Below, in pieces: positions 26,426 to 35,282 of a DNA stretch of 64,000 nucleotides. The position numbers and the translations under genes were made by a program. Each line of letters starts with the position of its first letter. The first letter of the stretch is position 1. The notes below the pieces were generated by a model that saw only the letters and a program-made list of their open reading frames with translations, did no database searches and was not told where the DNA came from. Source of the DNA: Acidobacteriota bacterium (GTDB lineage Bacteria > Acidobacteriota > Terriglobia > Terriglobales > Acidobacteriaceae). The DNA lies in contig JARLGJ010000021.1 of the NCBI GenBank assembly GCA_031296105.1, positions 25,715-89,714 of the forward strand, in the 5' to 3' direction.

Positions 26426-27987
26426 AAATTGTAGTGGCGGAGAAGATCGCCCCGGCCGCCATGCAGTTGCTGCAGGCGATCCCTGGGGCGGAGGTTCTTA
26501 CCCCCGAAGAGTTCGCCGCCGCGCCCGAGGCGGCGGTAGCCGGAGCCGACGCGCTGATTGTGCGCTCGGCGGTGCAGGCGGACGCGGCGCTGATCGACGC
26601 CGGGCAGTCTCTGCGGGTGATTGGCCGCGCCGGCGTGGGCGTGGACAACATTGACGTGGAAACCGCCACGCGCCGCGGCATCGTGGTGATGAACGCGCCG
26701 GGCGCCTCGGCCGTCAGCGTGGCCGAGCTTACGCTGGGGCTGATGCTGACCATGGCGCGCCACATCGCCAAGGCCGACCAGTCCACGCGGGCCGGCAAGT
26801 GGGAGAAGAAAAGCCTGCAAGGCACGGAGCTGGCAGGCAAGACCTTGGGCATCATCGGCCTGGGCCGCATTGGCACCGAGGTGGCGCGCCGCGCCCAGGC
26901 GTTCGGCATGAAGGTGATTGGCAGCGACCCGTATCTGTCTCCGGCGCGCGCCAAGGAATTGAACATTGAACTGGTGACGCTGGAACAGGTCTATGCGCAG
27001 GCGGATTACCTCTCTCTGCACCTGGCGCTGACGCACCAGACGGCGGGCATGATTGACGCCGGGGCCTTGGCGCAGATGAAAAAGGGCGTGCGCCTGGTGA
27101 ACTGCGCGCGCGGCGAACTGGTGGACGAAGCCGCTCTGGAAGCGGCGCTGCGCAGCGGGCACGTGGCCGCCGCCGCCCTGGACGTCTTCCACGAGGAGCC
27201 GGCGAGGAACACCGGACTGCTCTCGGCGCCGAACCTGGTGGCCACGCCGCACCTGGGGGCTTCCACCAAGGAAGGCCAGGAGGCGGTGGGCATCCAGATT
27301 GCGCGGCAGGTGCGCGACTACCTGTTGCAGGGCGTGGCGCAAAACGCGGTGAACCTGCCCTCTTTGACCGACACCGAATACAAGCAGATTGAGCCGTACA
27401 TTGGGCTGGCGGGCAAGCTCGGCCGCTTTGCCGCGCAGTTGTTTGCCTCCAACCTGGCGGAGATCGAAGTGCGCTTTGAGGGGCAGGTGGGCGCCTGGAA
27501 GACACAATTGATCCGCGCCTCGGCCGTGGCGGCCGTGTTGCAGTCGGACCGTAACGAGCCCACCAACCTGATCAACGCCCTGGCGGCGGCCGAAGAGCGC
27601 GGCGTGGTGGTGCGCGAGCAGCGCGCGGAGGCCGAGACCAAGGCGAACGTGATCCGCCTGAAGCTGACCGGGCCGACCGGCGCGGTGTCGTGCAGCGGTA
27701 CGCTGGTGAACGGCCGGCCGCGGCTGACGCAGTTGAACAGCATCGACATCGAGTCGCAACTGGAAGGGAATTTCATCGTGGTGGCCAATCTGGATGCGCC
27801 CGGCGTGGTGGGCGGCATCGGCACTCTGCTGGGGAGGCACGGCATCAACATTGCGCGCCTCTCGCTGGGGCGCGAGGACGGGCAGGCGCTGGCGATTGTG
27901 CAGGTGGATGAAGCTGTATCCGCCGAAGTAATGGCCGGACTGCGCGGGGTAGCTTCCGTGCAACGTGTCTATAGCGTCATCGTATAG
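26422..27987 (+). CDS. serA: D-3-phosphoglycerate dehydrogenase, long ACT-containing form
   Basis: A 521-residue enzyme oxidising 3-phosphoglycerate in the first step of serine biosynthesis. Domain order: split substrate-binding/NAD domain (residues about 1-310, with IIGLGRIGTEVARRAQAFG, CARGELVDEAALEAAL and the His of ATPHLGAST), an intervening allosteric substrate-binding domain (about 315-445) and a C-terminal ACT domain (about 450-521, VVANLDAPGVVGGIGTLLG). This is the type subject to serine feedback. It starts with GTG, overlapping the preceding aminotransferase gene by 4 bases. All catalytic motifs look intact. Confidence 0.95.
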   Translation: MKIVVAEKIAPAAMQLLQAIPGAEVLTPEEFAAAPEAAVAGADALIVRSAVQADAALIDAGQSLRVIGRAGVGVDNIDVETATRRGIVVMNAPGASAVSVAELTLGLMLTMARHIAKADQSTRAGKWEKKSLQGTELAGKTLGIIGLGRIGTEVARRAQAFGMKVIGSDPYLSPARAKELNIELVTLEQVYAQADYLSLHLALTHQTAGMIDAGALAQMKKGVRLVNCARGELVDEAALEAALRSGHVAAAALDVFHEEPARNTGLLSAPNLVATPHLGASTKEGQEAVGIQIARQVRDYLLQGVAQNAVNLPSLTDTEYKQIEPYIGLAGKLGRFAAQLFASNLAEIEVRFEGQVGAWKTQLIRASAVAAVLQSDRNEPTNLINALAAAEERGVVVREQRAEAETKANVIRLKLTGPTGAVSCSGTLVNGRPRLTQLNSIDIESQLEGNFIVVANLDAPGVVGGIGTLLGRHGINIARLSLGREDGQALAIVQVDEAVSAEVMAGLRGVASVQRVYSVIV

Positions 27988-28132
27988 AGAGACAAGGGCG
28001 GGTTGGGCCCAACTCGAAAGAGAGTCTCCAAAGTACGCAGAAGTGTATAGTTGCCGATCATTATGCGTCTTGGAAATCTTTACTAGCTCGTTAATGAGTT
28101 ATTCATTAAAATAATCCCGGGCATTAGACCAC

Positions 28133-29314
28133 ATGCAGTCTGATTTGTATTCCTATATCGATTCGGCGCCGGAGTTTGAACGCTTGCTGGACGACCTGGC
28201 AAGCCAGTCTGTTATTGGACTGGATACTGAATTTATCTCCGAGGGCCGCTACGAACCGGAGCTTTGCCTGGTTCAACTCTCCACCCCCAAAGAAATTTAC
28301 GTTGTCGATCCGCTGGCGGTGTCCGACCTGCGTCCGATGTGGAAGCTGCTGGCCAGCGACGGACGCGAGGTGATTACGGTTGCGGCGCGGCAGGAGATCA
28401 AGTTCTGCGTCAAGGGCGCGGACGCTCCGCCGGCGAAGCTGATGGACTTGCAGGTTGCGGCCGGACTGCTGGGCTTCGGCTATCCGCTCTCGCACACCAA
28501 TCTTTGCCTGCGCGTGCTGAACGCCAAGGTGAACGGCGGCGAGAGCTTTACCGACTGGCGCAAGCGTCCGCTGCGTCCGGTGCAGTTGGAGTACGCCTCG
28601 GACGACGTGCGCCACCTGTTGGGCATGCGCGAGAAGCTGCTGGCGAAGGCCGCTAAGCTGGGCCGCACCGAGTGGATCTACGGCGAGTGCGGGCAACTGG
28701 TCAAGAACGTGCTGCGTGAAGACGAGCGCTGGCGCGTCTCCGGCAGCGCCCGGCTGAACCGCCGCCAGTTGGGCGTGCTGCGCGAGATATGGCGCTGGCG
28801 CGACCACCAGGCGCAGACGATGAACGTTCCCGTGGCGCGGGTGCTGGGCGACAGCATGATGATTGAAATTGCGCGCCGCTCCCCGGCCTCGGTGGAAGAT
28901 CTCTTCAGCATCCGCGGACTGGACAGCCGCCTGCTGCGGCGCAACGAGCACGAGGTGATTGCGGCCGTGACGCGGGCCAAGGCTCTGCCGGACGCGGAAC
29001 TGCCCAGCAACGAGCGCCGCGAAGATCCGCCGCAGGTGGCGGTGCTGACCAAGCTGCTGTCGGTGGCGGTCTCCAACCTGGCGGCCGAAGCCGACGTGGA
29101 TACCGCTCTGCTGGCCACCACCAGCGACATTCAGCAGATTGTGCGCTGGTTTCTGGACCGCGAAAACCAGCCGCGCCCCGAGCCGCTGACCGGCTGGCGC
29201 GGAGAGATTCTGGAAGAGACTCTGATCGGTTTTCTGGAGGGCAGGCGCATTGTGCGCGTGGGCAACATCAAGCGCCCGAACCCCCTGGTATTTGAGCCAT
29301 CGGCAAAGGCCTAG
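28133..29314 (+). CDS. rnd: Ribonuclease D
   Basis: A 393-residue DEDD-type 3'-5' exoribonuclease for tRNA and other stable RNA maturation. Exo motif I is IGLDTEFISEGRY, motif II lies around the DLQVAAGLLGFGY segment, and motif III is YASDDVRHL. An HRDC domain follows (about residues 205-285, LREIWRWRDHQAQTMN) and a second helical region after it. The length is normal for RNase D. It is preceded by 145 bases without an obvious ribosome binding site and forms its own unit between serA and the Fe-S carrier gene. Confidence 0.9.
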   Translation: MQSDLYSYIDSAPEFERLLDDLASQSVIGLDTEFISEGRYEPELCLVQLSTPKEIYVVDPLAVSDLRPMWKLLASDGREVITVAARQEIKFCVKGADAPPAKLMDLQVAAGLLGFGYPLSHTNLCLRVLNAKVNGGESFTDWRKRPLRPVQLEYASDDVRHLLGMREKLLAKAAKLGRTEWIYGECGQLVKNVLREDERWRVSGSARLNRRQLGVLREIWRWRDHQAQTMNVPVARVLGDSMMIEIARRSPASVEDLFSIRGLDSRLLRRNEHEVIAAVTRAKALPDAELPSNERREDPPQVAVLTKLLSVAVSNLAAEADVDTALLATTSDIQQIVRWFLDRENQPRPEPLTGWRGEILEETLIGFLEGRRIVRVGNIKRPNPLVFEPSAKA

Positions 29315-29522
29315 GACGGCCCGGCGTATCTTGTGCGATAGATTTTCCCGCGTTGTTTTCTGGGCCTTCGCCCAGCGGCGGAGGCCCGAGTCGTTGCGTG
29401 ATGTTTGGTATCCTGTTGCACGGGAAGAGCTTATCGCGGCGGGTGAATGGGCGCGCGGAATCGGAACAGGAATTTGCGACGCATCGCCGGGCTGCCGCAT
29501 CCAAGTTGAGGTGAGTTTTCGT

Positions 29523-29540
29523 GTCACATGGAAATGTGAC
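29523..29540. promoter_or_regulatory. Operator-like palindrome overlapping the -35 of the Fe-S carrier gene
   Basis: gtcacat-ggaa-atgtgac, a perfect 7-bp inverted repeat with a 4-nt centre. It overlaps the presumptive -35 region of the promoter at 29535-29562, so a repressor bound here would block RNA polymerase. The regulator is not identifiable. Confidence 0.5.
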
Positions 29541-29562
29541 GAACAAACACCTTTGTTATAAT
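29535..29562 (+). promoter_or_regulatory. Probable sigma70-type promoter of the A-type carrier gene
   Basis: A perfect -10 box tataat at 29557-29562 with a weak -35 (tgtgac, 29535-29540) at 16-bp spacing. The transcript would start near 29569, 25 bases before the ATG, leaving room for the gaggagag ribosome binding site. Confidence 0.6.
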
Positions 29563-29593
29563 GGGGCAACATCCCTGAGGAGAGAAAACGATT

Positions 29594-29953
29594 ATGTCCA
29601 CCACCACTGAAACCCCTGTCAAGAACGCTCCTCTCACTCTCACGCCTTCGGCCATCGCCAAGGTGAAAGAGATCATGGCTCAGCAGTCGCCCGTACCCGG
29701 CGGCCTGCGCGTGGGCGTGGTGGGCGGAGGCTGCTCCGGCTTCTCGTACAGCATGCAGTTTGAAAACGGCGGCGGCGCCATGGACAAGACCTTCGAGTAC
29801 GACGGCCTGAAGGTGTTCATCGACGCGACCTCGCTGATGTACTTGCAGGGCGCGAGCGTGGACTACGTGGAGACCCTGGAAGGCGCGGGCTTCAAGTTCG
29901 AGAACCCGAACGTGAAGAGCACCTGCGGCTGCGGCTCCTCGTTCAGCGTGTAA
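29594..29953 (+). CDS. A-type iron-sulfur carrier protein (IscA/ErpA/HesB family)
   Basis: A 119-residue protein with the three conserved cysteines of the family: GGGCSGFSYSMQFE and, near the C-terminus, STCGCGSSFSV. It would bind an Fe-S cluster or iron and deliver clusters to apo-proteins such as the many Fe-S subunits encoded in this window. The gene is monocistronic: a sigma70-like promoter with an overlapping palindrome upstream and a bidirectional terminator downstream. ErpA versus IscA cannot be decided from sequence alone; no other isc or suf gene is adjacent. Confidence 0.93.
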   Translation: MSTTTETPVKNAPLTLTPSAIAKVKEIMAQQSPVPGGLRVGVVGGGCSGFSYSMQFENGGGAMDKTFEYDGLKVFIDATSLMYLQGASVDYVETLEGAGFKFENPNVKSTCGCGSSFSV

Positions 29954-29976
29954 GCCGCCCGCAAAGTAGAGATTGG

Positions 29977-30003
29977 AAAACCCCACCCTTGGGTGGGGTT
30001 TTC
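29977..30003. terminator. Bidirectional terminator between the A-type carrier gene and the pilus operon
   Basis: aaaaccccaccc-tt-gggtggggtttt: a perfect stem flanked by A-run and T-run, so it can terminate the plus-strand carrier transcript and the minus-strand pseudopilin transcript ending at 30021. Confidence 0.9.
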
Positions 30004-30020
30004 TTGTGCCCGTAAACGCT

Positions 30021-30956
30021 CTACTGCTGCGGCGTGGAGGACGAGGAGCCGTCGCTGCTGCCCGTGGAAGAGGTCGAACCCGTGGTGCCGCTTGTTCCCG
30101 TGCCGGAGCTTGATCCATTGCCGCTGGTGCCTGTAGAGGTGGTTCCCGTGGTGCCGGTGGTGGAACCGGTGCCCGAGGTCTTGGTGCCGGTGCTGTTCGT
30201 GAGGCCCACGAAGGCCTTGGGATTGTAGGGGCCGACCAGCAACTGTCCGTGGTCCTGCGACGGCGCGTAGATGAAGAACCACTCGCTGAACTTGGTCTTG
30301 CCGCCGTAGCTGTGGAAGCCTTCTTTTTTGGACTTGCTGACGACGCCGTACATGTCTCCGCCCAGCACCTGGCCATTGGTGGGGTTGTTGCCGCCCAGGA
30401 GGCTGCCGGAGGAGCTGCCGCTTGAACCGCTGCTTGAACCGCTGGACAAACTTCCGGACTGCGAGGAGTCACTGCCGGAGGATGAAGATCCGCTTCCGGC
30501 TTGCGATGATCCGTTGCCGGAAGGATCCTGCGAAGACGAGTCACTGCCGGAAGAGCCGCTGGTGCTGGTGGTGGAAGCGACAGGGGTGACGCCGGTGGCG
30601 GTGATGCGGATGTCCGAGGGGCGCACGATCTTCCACTGGCCATCGGCGGCCATGGGGTCGGTGTAGCGGCGGCGCAGGTAGCGCAGCTTGTTGAAGTTCT
30701 CGAGTTGGTCGATGCTGCTGGGGTAGCGTCCGTTCTTGCGGTAGAAGCGCTTGATGGCGCGTTCGTACTGCTCGCCGCGGTGGATCATCTCCACCTCGCG
30801 GTCGCGCAGGATCATGCGGTGGACGTTGTACACCGCCCCGGAGAGGCCGATGAAAATGATGGCCACGGCGATCATGAGCACCAGCAGCATGTAGCCGCGC
30901 TCGCCGCGGCGCGCCCGCGCCGCCCGCCGTGGAATACGCAAACGGGCCATCGCCAT
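30021..30956 (-). CDS. GspG-like pseudopilin with Ser/Gly/Thr-rich C-terminus
   Basis: A 311-residue protein with a basic leader and the prepilin-like hydrophobic helix RGERGYMLLVLMIAVAII (no Glu at +5), followed by RAIKRFYRKNGRYPSSIDQL, the segment seen in GspG-type pseudopilins of acidobacterial secretion clusters. Residues 125-185 are almost purely Ser/Gly/Asp, and residues after about 255 are Gly/Ser/Thr repeats, both probably disordered linkers. A conserved-looking block (YGGKTKFSEWFFIYAP) lies between them. It is the last gene of the pilC-to-pseudopilin operon and ends at a bidirectional terminator. Confidence 0.75.
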   Translation of the reverse strand: MAMARLRIPRRAARARRGERGYMLLVLMIAVAIIFIGLSGAVYNVHRMILRDREVEMIHRGEQYERAIKRFYRKNGRYPSSIDQLENFNKLRYLRRRYTDPMAADGQWKIVRPSDIRITATGVTPVASTTSTSGSSGSDSSSQDPSGNGSSQAGSGSSSSGSDSSQSGSLSSGSSSGSSGSSSGSLLGGNNPTNGQVLGGDMYGVVSKSKKEGFHSYGGKTKFSEWFFIYAPSQDHGQLLVGPYNPKAFVGLTNSTGTKTSGTGSTTGTTGTTSTGTSGNGSSSGTGTSGTTGSTSSTGSSDGSSSSTPQQ

Positions 30957-31513
30957 TAGCTCTGCGAAAGCGGAATGCTTTCGTGGTGGCTGTTCAAGAG
31001 GTCTTCAATCTCGACCTCGCGGACGGAGATGCGCACCACCTTGTAGCGGCGGTTGACCACGTCGCCTTCGTTGGCGATCCACACGTCGTCGCCGTGCGAG
31101 AGGAAAGCCCTGGGCTTGCCGCCCTTGTTGTTGACGAGGCCGAAAAACTTGAGGTTGCTGGGCGGCGGCGGAGGCGGCGCAGCCGGTCCGCTGGGTGCCA
31201 GCGCGGCGCCCGGCTTGTGCAGCGGAGAGACCTTGACCGGCTCAATCTTAACCGGCTCGCCGTTGGCGCTGAAGATGTTGATGCCGCGGCCCTCGTACTT
31301 GACCGACTCGGTGGCGGCCAGCAGTTCGAGATGAAGGCGCGGGTCCAGGGAGCCCTGCGCCGCGGCCTTGCCGTGCGTGTAGGAAGCAGCAGACGGCGCG
31401 GCGGCCGGAGCCGTGCCCTGCGGCAGCACCGCGCGGACAACGAATCCCACCGCGGCCAGCGACAGGACCACGGCGGCGTAAATCTTGATCTTGCTGCCGG
31501 ACGGTGCGGTCAT
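30956..31513 (-). CDS. Small inner-membrane protein in the PilP/GspC position of the pilus operon
   Basis: A 185-residue protein with one N-terminal membrane helix (KIYAAVVLSLAAVGFVVRAV), an Ala/Pro-rich linker, a proline stretch and a C-terminal beta-like domain (LKFFGLVNNKGGKPRAFLSH, GDVVNRRYKVVRI). Topology and position after pilO suggest a PilP/GspC-like role linking the inner-membrane platform to the secretin, although it lacks a lipobox. The DDVWIANEGDVV and VREVEIEDLL pieces resemble the homology region of GspC/PilP-type periplasmic domains. Starts and stops overlap the neighbours by 1-4 bases. Confidence 0.6.
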   Translation of the reverse strand: MTAPSGSKIKIYAAVVLSLAAVGFVVRAVLPQGTAPAAAPSAASYTHGKAAAQGSLDPRLHLELLAATESVKYEGRGINIFSANGEPVKIEPVKVSPLHKPGAALAPSGPAAPPPPPPSNLKFFGLVNNKGGKPRAFLSHGDDVWIANEGDVVNRRYKVVRISVREVEIEDLLNSHHESIPLSQS

Positions 31514-32064
31514 GGCTGGCTCCTCATGTAGGTGGAGAGATGCAAACTCACCGAAAGGGTGCCGTTTTGCACGCCGCCGAAGCTGACTGAATCGATGAGC
31601 ATGAGCAGCTTCTGCCGCTCCACGGAGTTGATGAAGCGCATGTCCTGTTCGTAACCGCCGTGGGCGGCGAGCGCGATGCCGATGCCGGTGAAGCCCGCGG
31701 GCAGGGTTTTATCCCGCGCCTGGGACTCGTCGTACTTGATGTCCGTGACGTGAATGCCGGATTCCTGCGCCAGCCTAGCCAGCTCCTCGGACATCGACGA
31801 GTAACGGTGCGGCAGGCGGTCTTCGATGAACGCCGCCTCCTGCAGGCGCGCCTCCTCGATGTTTTTATCGAGGTTGCGAACCGGCGCGGCGGCTTCGGTT
31901 TTTTCGCGGCGCTCCACGCGCAGGCGCTCGAACTCCTGCATGTGGGCGGCGCGGGCGCGGCCGGCGGGCGACATGAGCATGACGCCCGCGCCGAGGTCGG
32001 CGACGAGCAAGAGTCCGGCCACAATGAGTATCTGGGTGCGAATGTCGCGCAACTGGCCGATCAT
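31510..32064 (-). CDS. pilO: Type IV pilus inner-membrane protein PilO
   Basis: A 184-residue protein with one N-terminal transmembrane helix (ILIVAGLLLVADLGAGVML), a coiled-coil region (EFERLRVERREKTEAAAPVR) and a ferredoxin-like periplasmic domain ending SVSLHLSTYM. This matches PilO/GspM architecture. The ATG at 32064 overlaps the pilN stop by 4 bases; the longer frame upstream lies over pilN without similarity. PilO dimerises with PilN to connect PilM and the outer parts of the pilus machine. Confidence 0.85.
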   Translation of the reverse strand: MIGQLRDIRTQILIVAGLLLVADLGAGVMLMSPAGRARAAHMQEFERLRVERREKTEAAAPVRNLDKNIEEARLQEAAFIEDRLPHRYSSMSEELARLAQESGIHVTDIKYDESQARDKTLPAGFTGIGIALAAHGGYEQDMRFINSVERQKLLMLIDSVSFGGVQNGTLSVSLHLSTYMRSQP

Positions 32065-32687
32065 GGACGGCCTCCGGTGAGAGCGGCGCTCTTTACCGCC
32101 GGGCGCTCCGTGTGCGCTCCGGGCACATACACGGCGGTCAGGTGGAAGCGCACGGTGTCGATGCTGTTCTTCTCGGAGACGTCGGATTCCTCGGTGATGC
32201 GGGCGTCCTTGAAGGACGCGGACTGCTCCAGGCGCTTGACCAGATCCACGGCCGCCTCGCGCGAGGTGCCGGCCACGACGAGCGCGACGTTGACGCTTCC
32301 GCCGCGGGCATCGAGCTGCGGGGTGATGGAGACGACGTGCAGGCGCGGCGGCATGATCTCCTCCAACTGCATGAAGGCCCGCGTCCAGGAGAAAGACTTG
32401 CGCGCGATGAGCCCGTTGAGGAAGCGCGAGGTATCCACGATGCCGGTGTTCTGCGCGCTTTCCAAGACCTGCTGCGCCTGGTTGTGCTGGCGGTCCAGCT
32501 CGGCAATGTCGGCGCGTACGGTGGCAATTTTGCCGCTCACGTCGCGCGACTCGCGCCAGGAGGAGACGGCCATGCCCACCAGCAGAAAGGTGACCACCGC
32601 GAGCAGGGCCGTGGCGCCGCCCCACACCACCAGGATGCGGCGAACATCCAGGTAAGGCTTGGTGGCGAGATTGATATTCAGTCGCAC
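32061..32687 (-). CDS. pilN: Type IV pilus assembly protein PilN
   Basis: A 208-residue protein starting MRLNINLATKPYLDVRR; the N-terminal INLATKP is a version of the conserved INLLP-type motif that binds the cytoplasmic cleft of PilM. A transmembrane helix (ALLAVVTFLLVGMAV) follows, then a coiled-coil and a periplasmic ferredoxin-like domain. It lies between pilM and pilO as in known pilMNOP operons. Confidence 0.9.
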   Translation of the reverse strand: MRLNINLATKPYLDVRRILVVWGGATALLAVVTFLLVGMAVSSWRESRDVSGKIATVRADIAELDRQHNQAQQVLESAQNTGIVDTSRFLNGLIARKSFSWTRAFMQLEEIMPPRLHVVSITPQLDARGGSVNVALVVAGTSREAAVDLVKRLEQSASFKDARITEESDVSEKNSIDTVRFHLTAVYVPGAHTERPAVKSAALTGGRP

Positions 32688-32702
32688 GTCAAATCCTCTC
32701 CG

Positions 32703-33584
32703 TTATAGAAGCGCCGCAATGGCTGCGGGGAAATTATGCCGCAAATCGCCGCTGACCACGCTGGCGGCGATCAACTCCCGGGCGGCCACGCCGGTCTGCT
32801 CGCGCAGCACCGGCAGAATCGATTCGGCCTCGGCCACGCCGGCCACGTAAATCTCTTCGATGGCCGCGCCGAAGGTGTCCTGGAAATAGACCAGGGAGGG
32901 ATAAATGTCGTCGGCCAGGCGCTGCGCGGAAGGCTTCTGCTCGCCATAGCCTTCGAGGGTGCGGAACAGCAGCACCTGTCCGTCGCGCACGGCCACGACG
33001 GAGGTGGCGTCGGGCGCGACCTTGAGCAGCATGGAGGGGCGGTCGCCGGGCAGTCCGCCGAGGGCGGCAATGCTGGAGGGCAGCACCACGCCGGGCTCGC
33101 AGCCGGCATCGCGGAAGGCCTTCTCGTACTCGTCCAGCACGCTGCTCACGATAATGGTGGTGAGCACGCGCACGCCATTTTCCGCGGGCTGCGCTTCAAA
33201 GCTGAGCACGGCCTTGTCCACGTCGAAGGGCAGGGACTTGCGCAGGCGGAAGCGCAAGGTGGCTTCGGCCTCCGAGTGCTTGTCGGGCAGGGAATCGAAG
33301 TCCAACAGGGTGACGCGCAGGGCGCTCTCGGGCAGCACGGCAATCACGTTCTGTCCGCGTCCGCCGACGGCCGAAAGCACCTGCTCAATGGCGCCGCTGA
33401 GCGCCTGCGGGTTGACCACGTTGATGGCGCTCAAGGCAGGCGTCAGCACGCCGGAGGCGAGGGCGCGGGATTGCGAGGAGGCGATCACTCCGTTGCCGTT
33501 TTCGGCGCGTGCCGCGGCCACGCCGTAGGGAGCTACTTCGCAGGCCACTTTGGGAAGCCGGATTGTACGTGTGCGTTCGGTCAT
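32703..33584 (-). CDS. pilM: Type IV pilus assembly protein PilM (actin-like ATPase fold)
   Basis: A 293-residue cytosolic protein with the FtsA/actin-like segments typical of PilM: LRVTLLDFDSLPDKHSEAEA, LRFRLRKSLPFDVDKAVLSF and DIYPSLVYFQDTFG. It is shorter than the 350-residue PilM of Pseudomonas and the N-terminal phosphate-binding part is weakly recognisable. The start at 33584 gives the sequence MTERTRTIRLP and directly abuts the pilB stop. It anchors PilN and couples to PilB. Confidence 0.85.
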   Translation of the reverse strand: MTERTRTIRLPKVACEVAPYGVAAARAENGNGVIASSQSRALASGVLTPALSAINVVNPQALSGAIEQVLSAVGGRGQNVIAVLPESALRVTLLDFDSLPDKHSEAEATLRFRLRKSLPFDVDKAVLSFEAQPAENGVRVLTTIIVSSVLDEYEKAFRDAGCEPGVVLPSSIAALGGLPGDRPSMLLKVAPDATSVVAVRDGQVLLFRTLEGYGEQKPSAQRLADDIYPSLVYFQDTFGAAIEEIYVAGVAEAESILPVLREQTGVAARELIAASVVSGDLRHNFPAAIAALL

Positions 33585-35221
33585 CAGCGCGTGGACTCGA
33601 TAAAGGTGACTTTGTTGATTTCTTTCAAGGTGGTCAAACCGTTGCGCACCTTGGCAATGGCGCTCTCGCGCAGGAAGTGCATGCCTTCCTCGCGCGCCGC
33701 GCGGCGAATCTCCGAGCTGGGCCGCCGCTCCAGGATCAGCTCGCGGATGCGGTCGGTGAGGTCGAGCAGCTCGTGGATGGCGGTGCGGCCGTGGAAGCCG
33801 GTGCCGGAACATTCCATGCAGCCCGCGCCTTCGTAAAAGGTGACGTCGCTCCACTCTTCGGGACGCAGGCCGGCGGCCAGGAACTGCTCGTTGGTGTAAT
33901 GCACCTCGTGCTTGCAGTGGCGGCAGATGAGGCGCACCAGGCGCTGCGCCAGAATGCAGTTCAGCGAGGAGACAAAGTTGTACGGCTCCACGCCCATGTT
34001 CAGGAAGCGGCCGATCACGTCCACCACGTTGTTGGCGTGCACGGTGGTGAAGACCAGGTGGCCGGTAAGGGCGGAGTTGATGGCGATCTGCGCCGTCTCC
34101 TGGTCGCGGATTTCGCCGACCATGATCTTGTCCGGGTCGTGGCGCAGAATGCTGCGCAGGCCGCGGGCGAAGGTGAGTCCCTTCTTCTCGTTCACCGGAA
34201 TCTGGGTGACGCCGCGGAGCTGGTATTCGACCGGATCTTCGATGGTGATGATCTTGTCTTCGTCGCTCTTGATCTCATTGAGCGCGGCGTACAGGGTGGT
34301 GGTTTTACCGGAGCCGGTGGGGCCGGTGACCAGCACCATGCCGTAAGGCTCGGCGATGAACTGGCGGAAGCGTTTGATGTCGGAGTCGCTGAAGCCGACC
34401 ACGTCGAGCGTGAGCTTGTGGAACTGCTCGCTCATGGATTCCTTGTCCAGCACGCGGAGCACGGCGTCTTCGCCGTGGATGCTGGGCATGATGGAGACGC
34501 GGAAGTCGATGAAGCGTCCGTTGTAGCGCACGCGGAAGCGGCCGTCCTGCGGCACGCGGCGCTCGGCAATGTCGAGCTCGCTCATGACCTTGATGCGCGA
34601 GATGATGGTGGAGTGGTGCTCCTTGGCGATGGGCTTCATCGCCTCCTGCAAGACGCCGTCGATGCGGTACTTCACGATCACGCTGTCGTCGCGCGACTCG
34701 ATGTGAATATCGCTGGCGCGCCGCTGCAGGGCGGAGAAGATCGTGGTGTCCACCAGGCGGATGATGGGGCTGATGTCGTCTTCCTGGGTGAGCTTTTCGA
34801 TCGAGATGTTCTCGTCGGAAGAACCCTCGTCGTCGTGCACCACGTCCAGGGTGAAGGTCTCACCGGCCTCGTCCAGCACGCGCTGGCTCTGCTCGGTTTT
34901 CTTCAGAATGTCGGTGATTTCCGTGAGCGTGGCCACGCGCGGCACCACGCGGCGGTTCAAGAGCAGGCTGATCTCGTCGATGACGTTGAGCTGGCTGGGG
35001 TCGCTGAGGGCGACGGCCAGGCCGCCGTCGGGCAGCTCCTGCAAAGGCACAAAGTTGAAGCGGAACATCAACTCCACCGGTACCTTTTTGAAGAGGTCGT
35101 GCTGAATCTTGTATCCCTTGAGCTGCACCAGTTCGCAGCGGTAACGGTGCGCGAGTTCGTTGGCGCGCTGCTGCTCGCTGTTGGCGTCGGGAAGGGGTTC
35201 GACAAATAGCTGCTGTGGCAT
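33584..35221 (-). CDS. pilB: Type IV pilus extension ATPase PilB / GspE
   Basis: A 545-residue secretion ATPase. The N-terminal MshEN-like domain (about 1-130) is followed by the ATPase core with Walker A GPTGSGKTTT, the Asp box ITIEDPVEYQ, Walker B RHDPDKIMVGEIRDQETA and the His box LVFTTVHANN. The C-terminal tetracysteine zinc motif is present (CRHC and, about 30 residues on, CMEC), as in PilB/GspE. It powers pilin extraction. It lies 61 bases after pilC and overlaps pilM. No retraction ATPase (PilT) is in the window. Confidence 0.95.
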   Translation of the reverse strand: MPQQLFVEPLPDANSEQQRANELAHRYRCELVQLKGYKIQHDLFKKVPVELMFRFNFVPLQELPDGGLAVALSDPSQLNVIDEISLLLNRRVVPRVATLTEITDILKKTEQSQRVLDEAGETFTLDVVHDDEGSSDENISIEKLTQEDDISPIIRLVDTTIFSALQRRASDIHIESRDDSVIVKYRIDGVLQEAMKPIAKEHHSTIISRIKVMSELDIAERRVPQDGRFRVRYNGRFIDFRVSIMPSIHGEDAVLRVLDKESMSEQFHKLTLDVVGFSDSDIKRFRQFIAEPYGMVLVTGPTGSGKTTTLYAALNEIKSDEDKIITIEDPVEYQLRGVTQIPVNEKKGLTFARGLRSILRHDPDKIMVGEIRDQETAQIAINSALTGHLVFTTVHANNVVDVIGRFLNMGVEPYNFVSSLNCILAQRLVRLICRHCKHEVHYTNEQFLAAGLRPEEWSDVTFYEGAGCMECSGTGFHGRTAIHELLDLTDRIRELILERRPSSEIRRAAREEGMHFLRESAIAKVRNGLTTLKEINKVTFIESTR

Positions 35222-35282
35222 AGCCCTCGGTTTTGCCGGGCGCGGAGGACTTGGCGAACCGCGCGCGGCAGCTTAACAGGTG

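Noticed and set aside
28124..30643. An 839-codon open frame on the minus strand.
   Set aside because: It lies antisense to RNase D and the A-type carrier and shows the same low-complexity composition; both genes on the plus strand are well supported.
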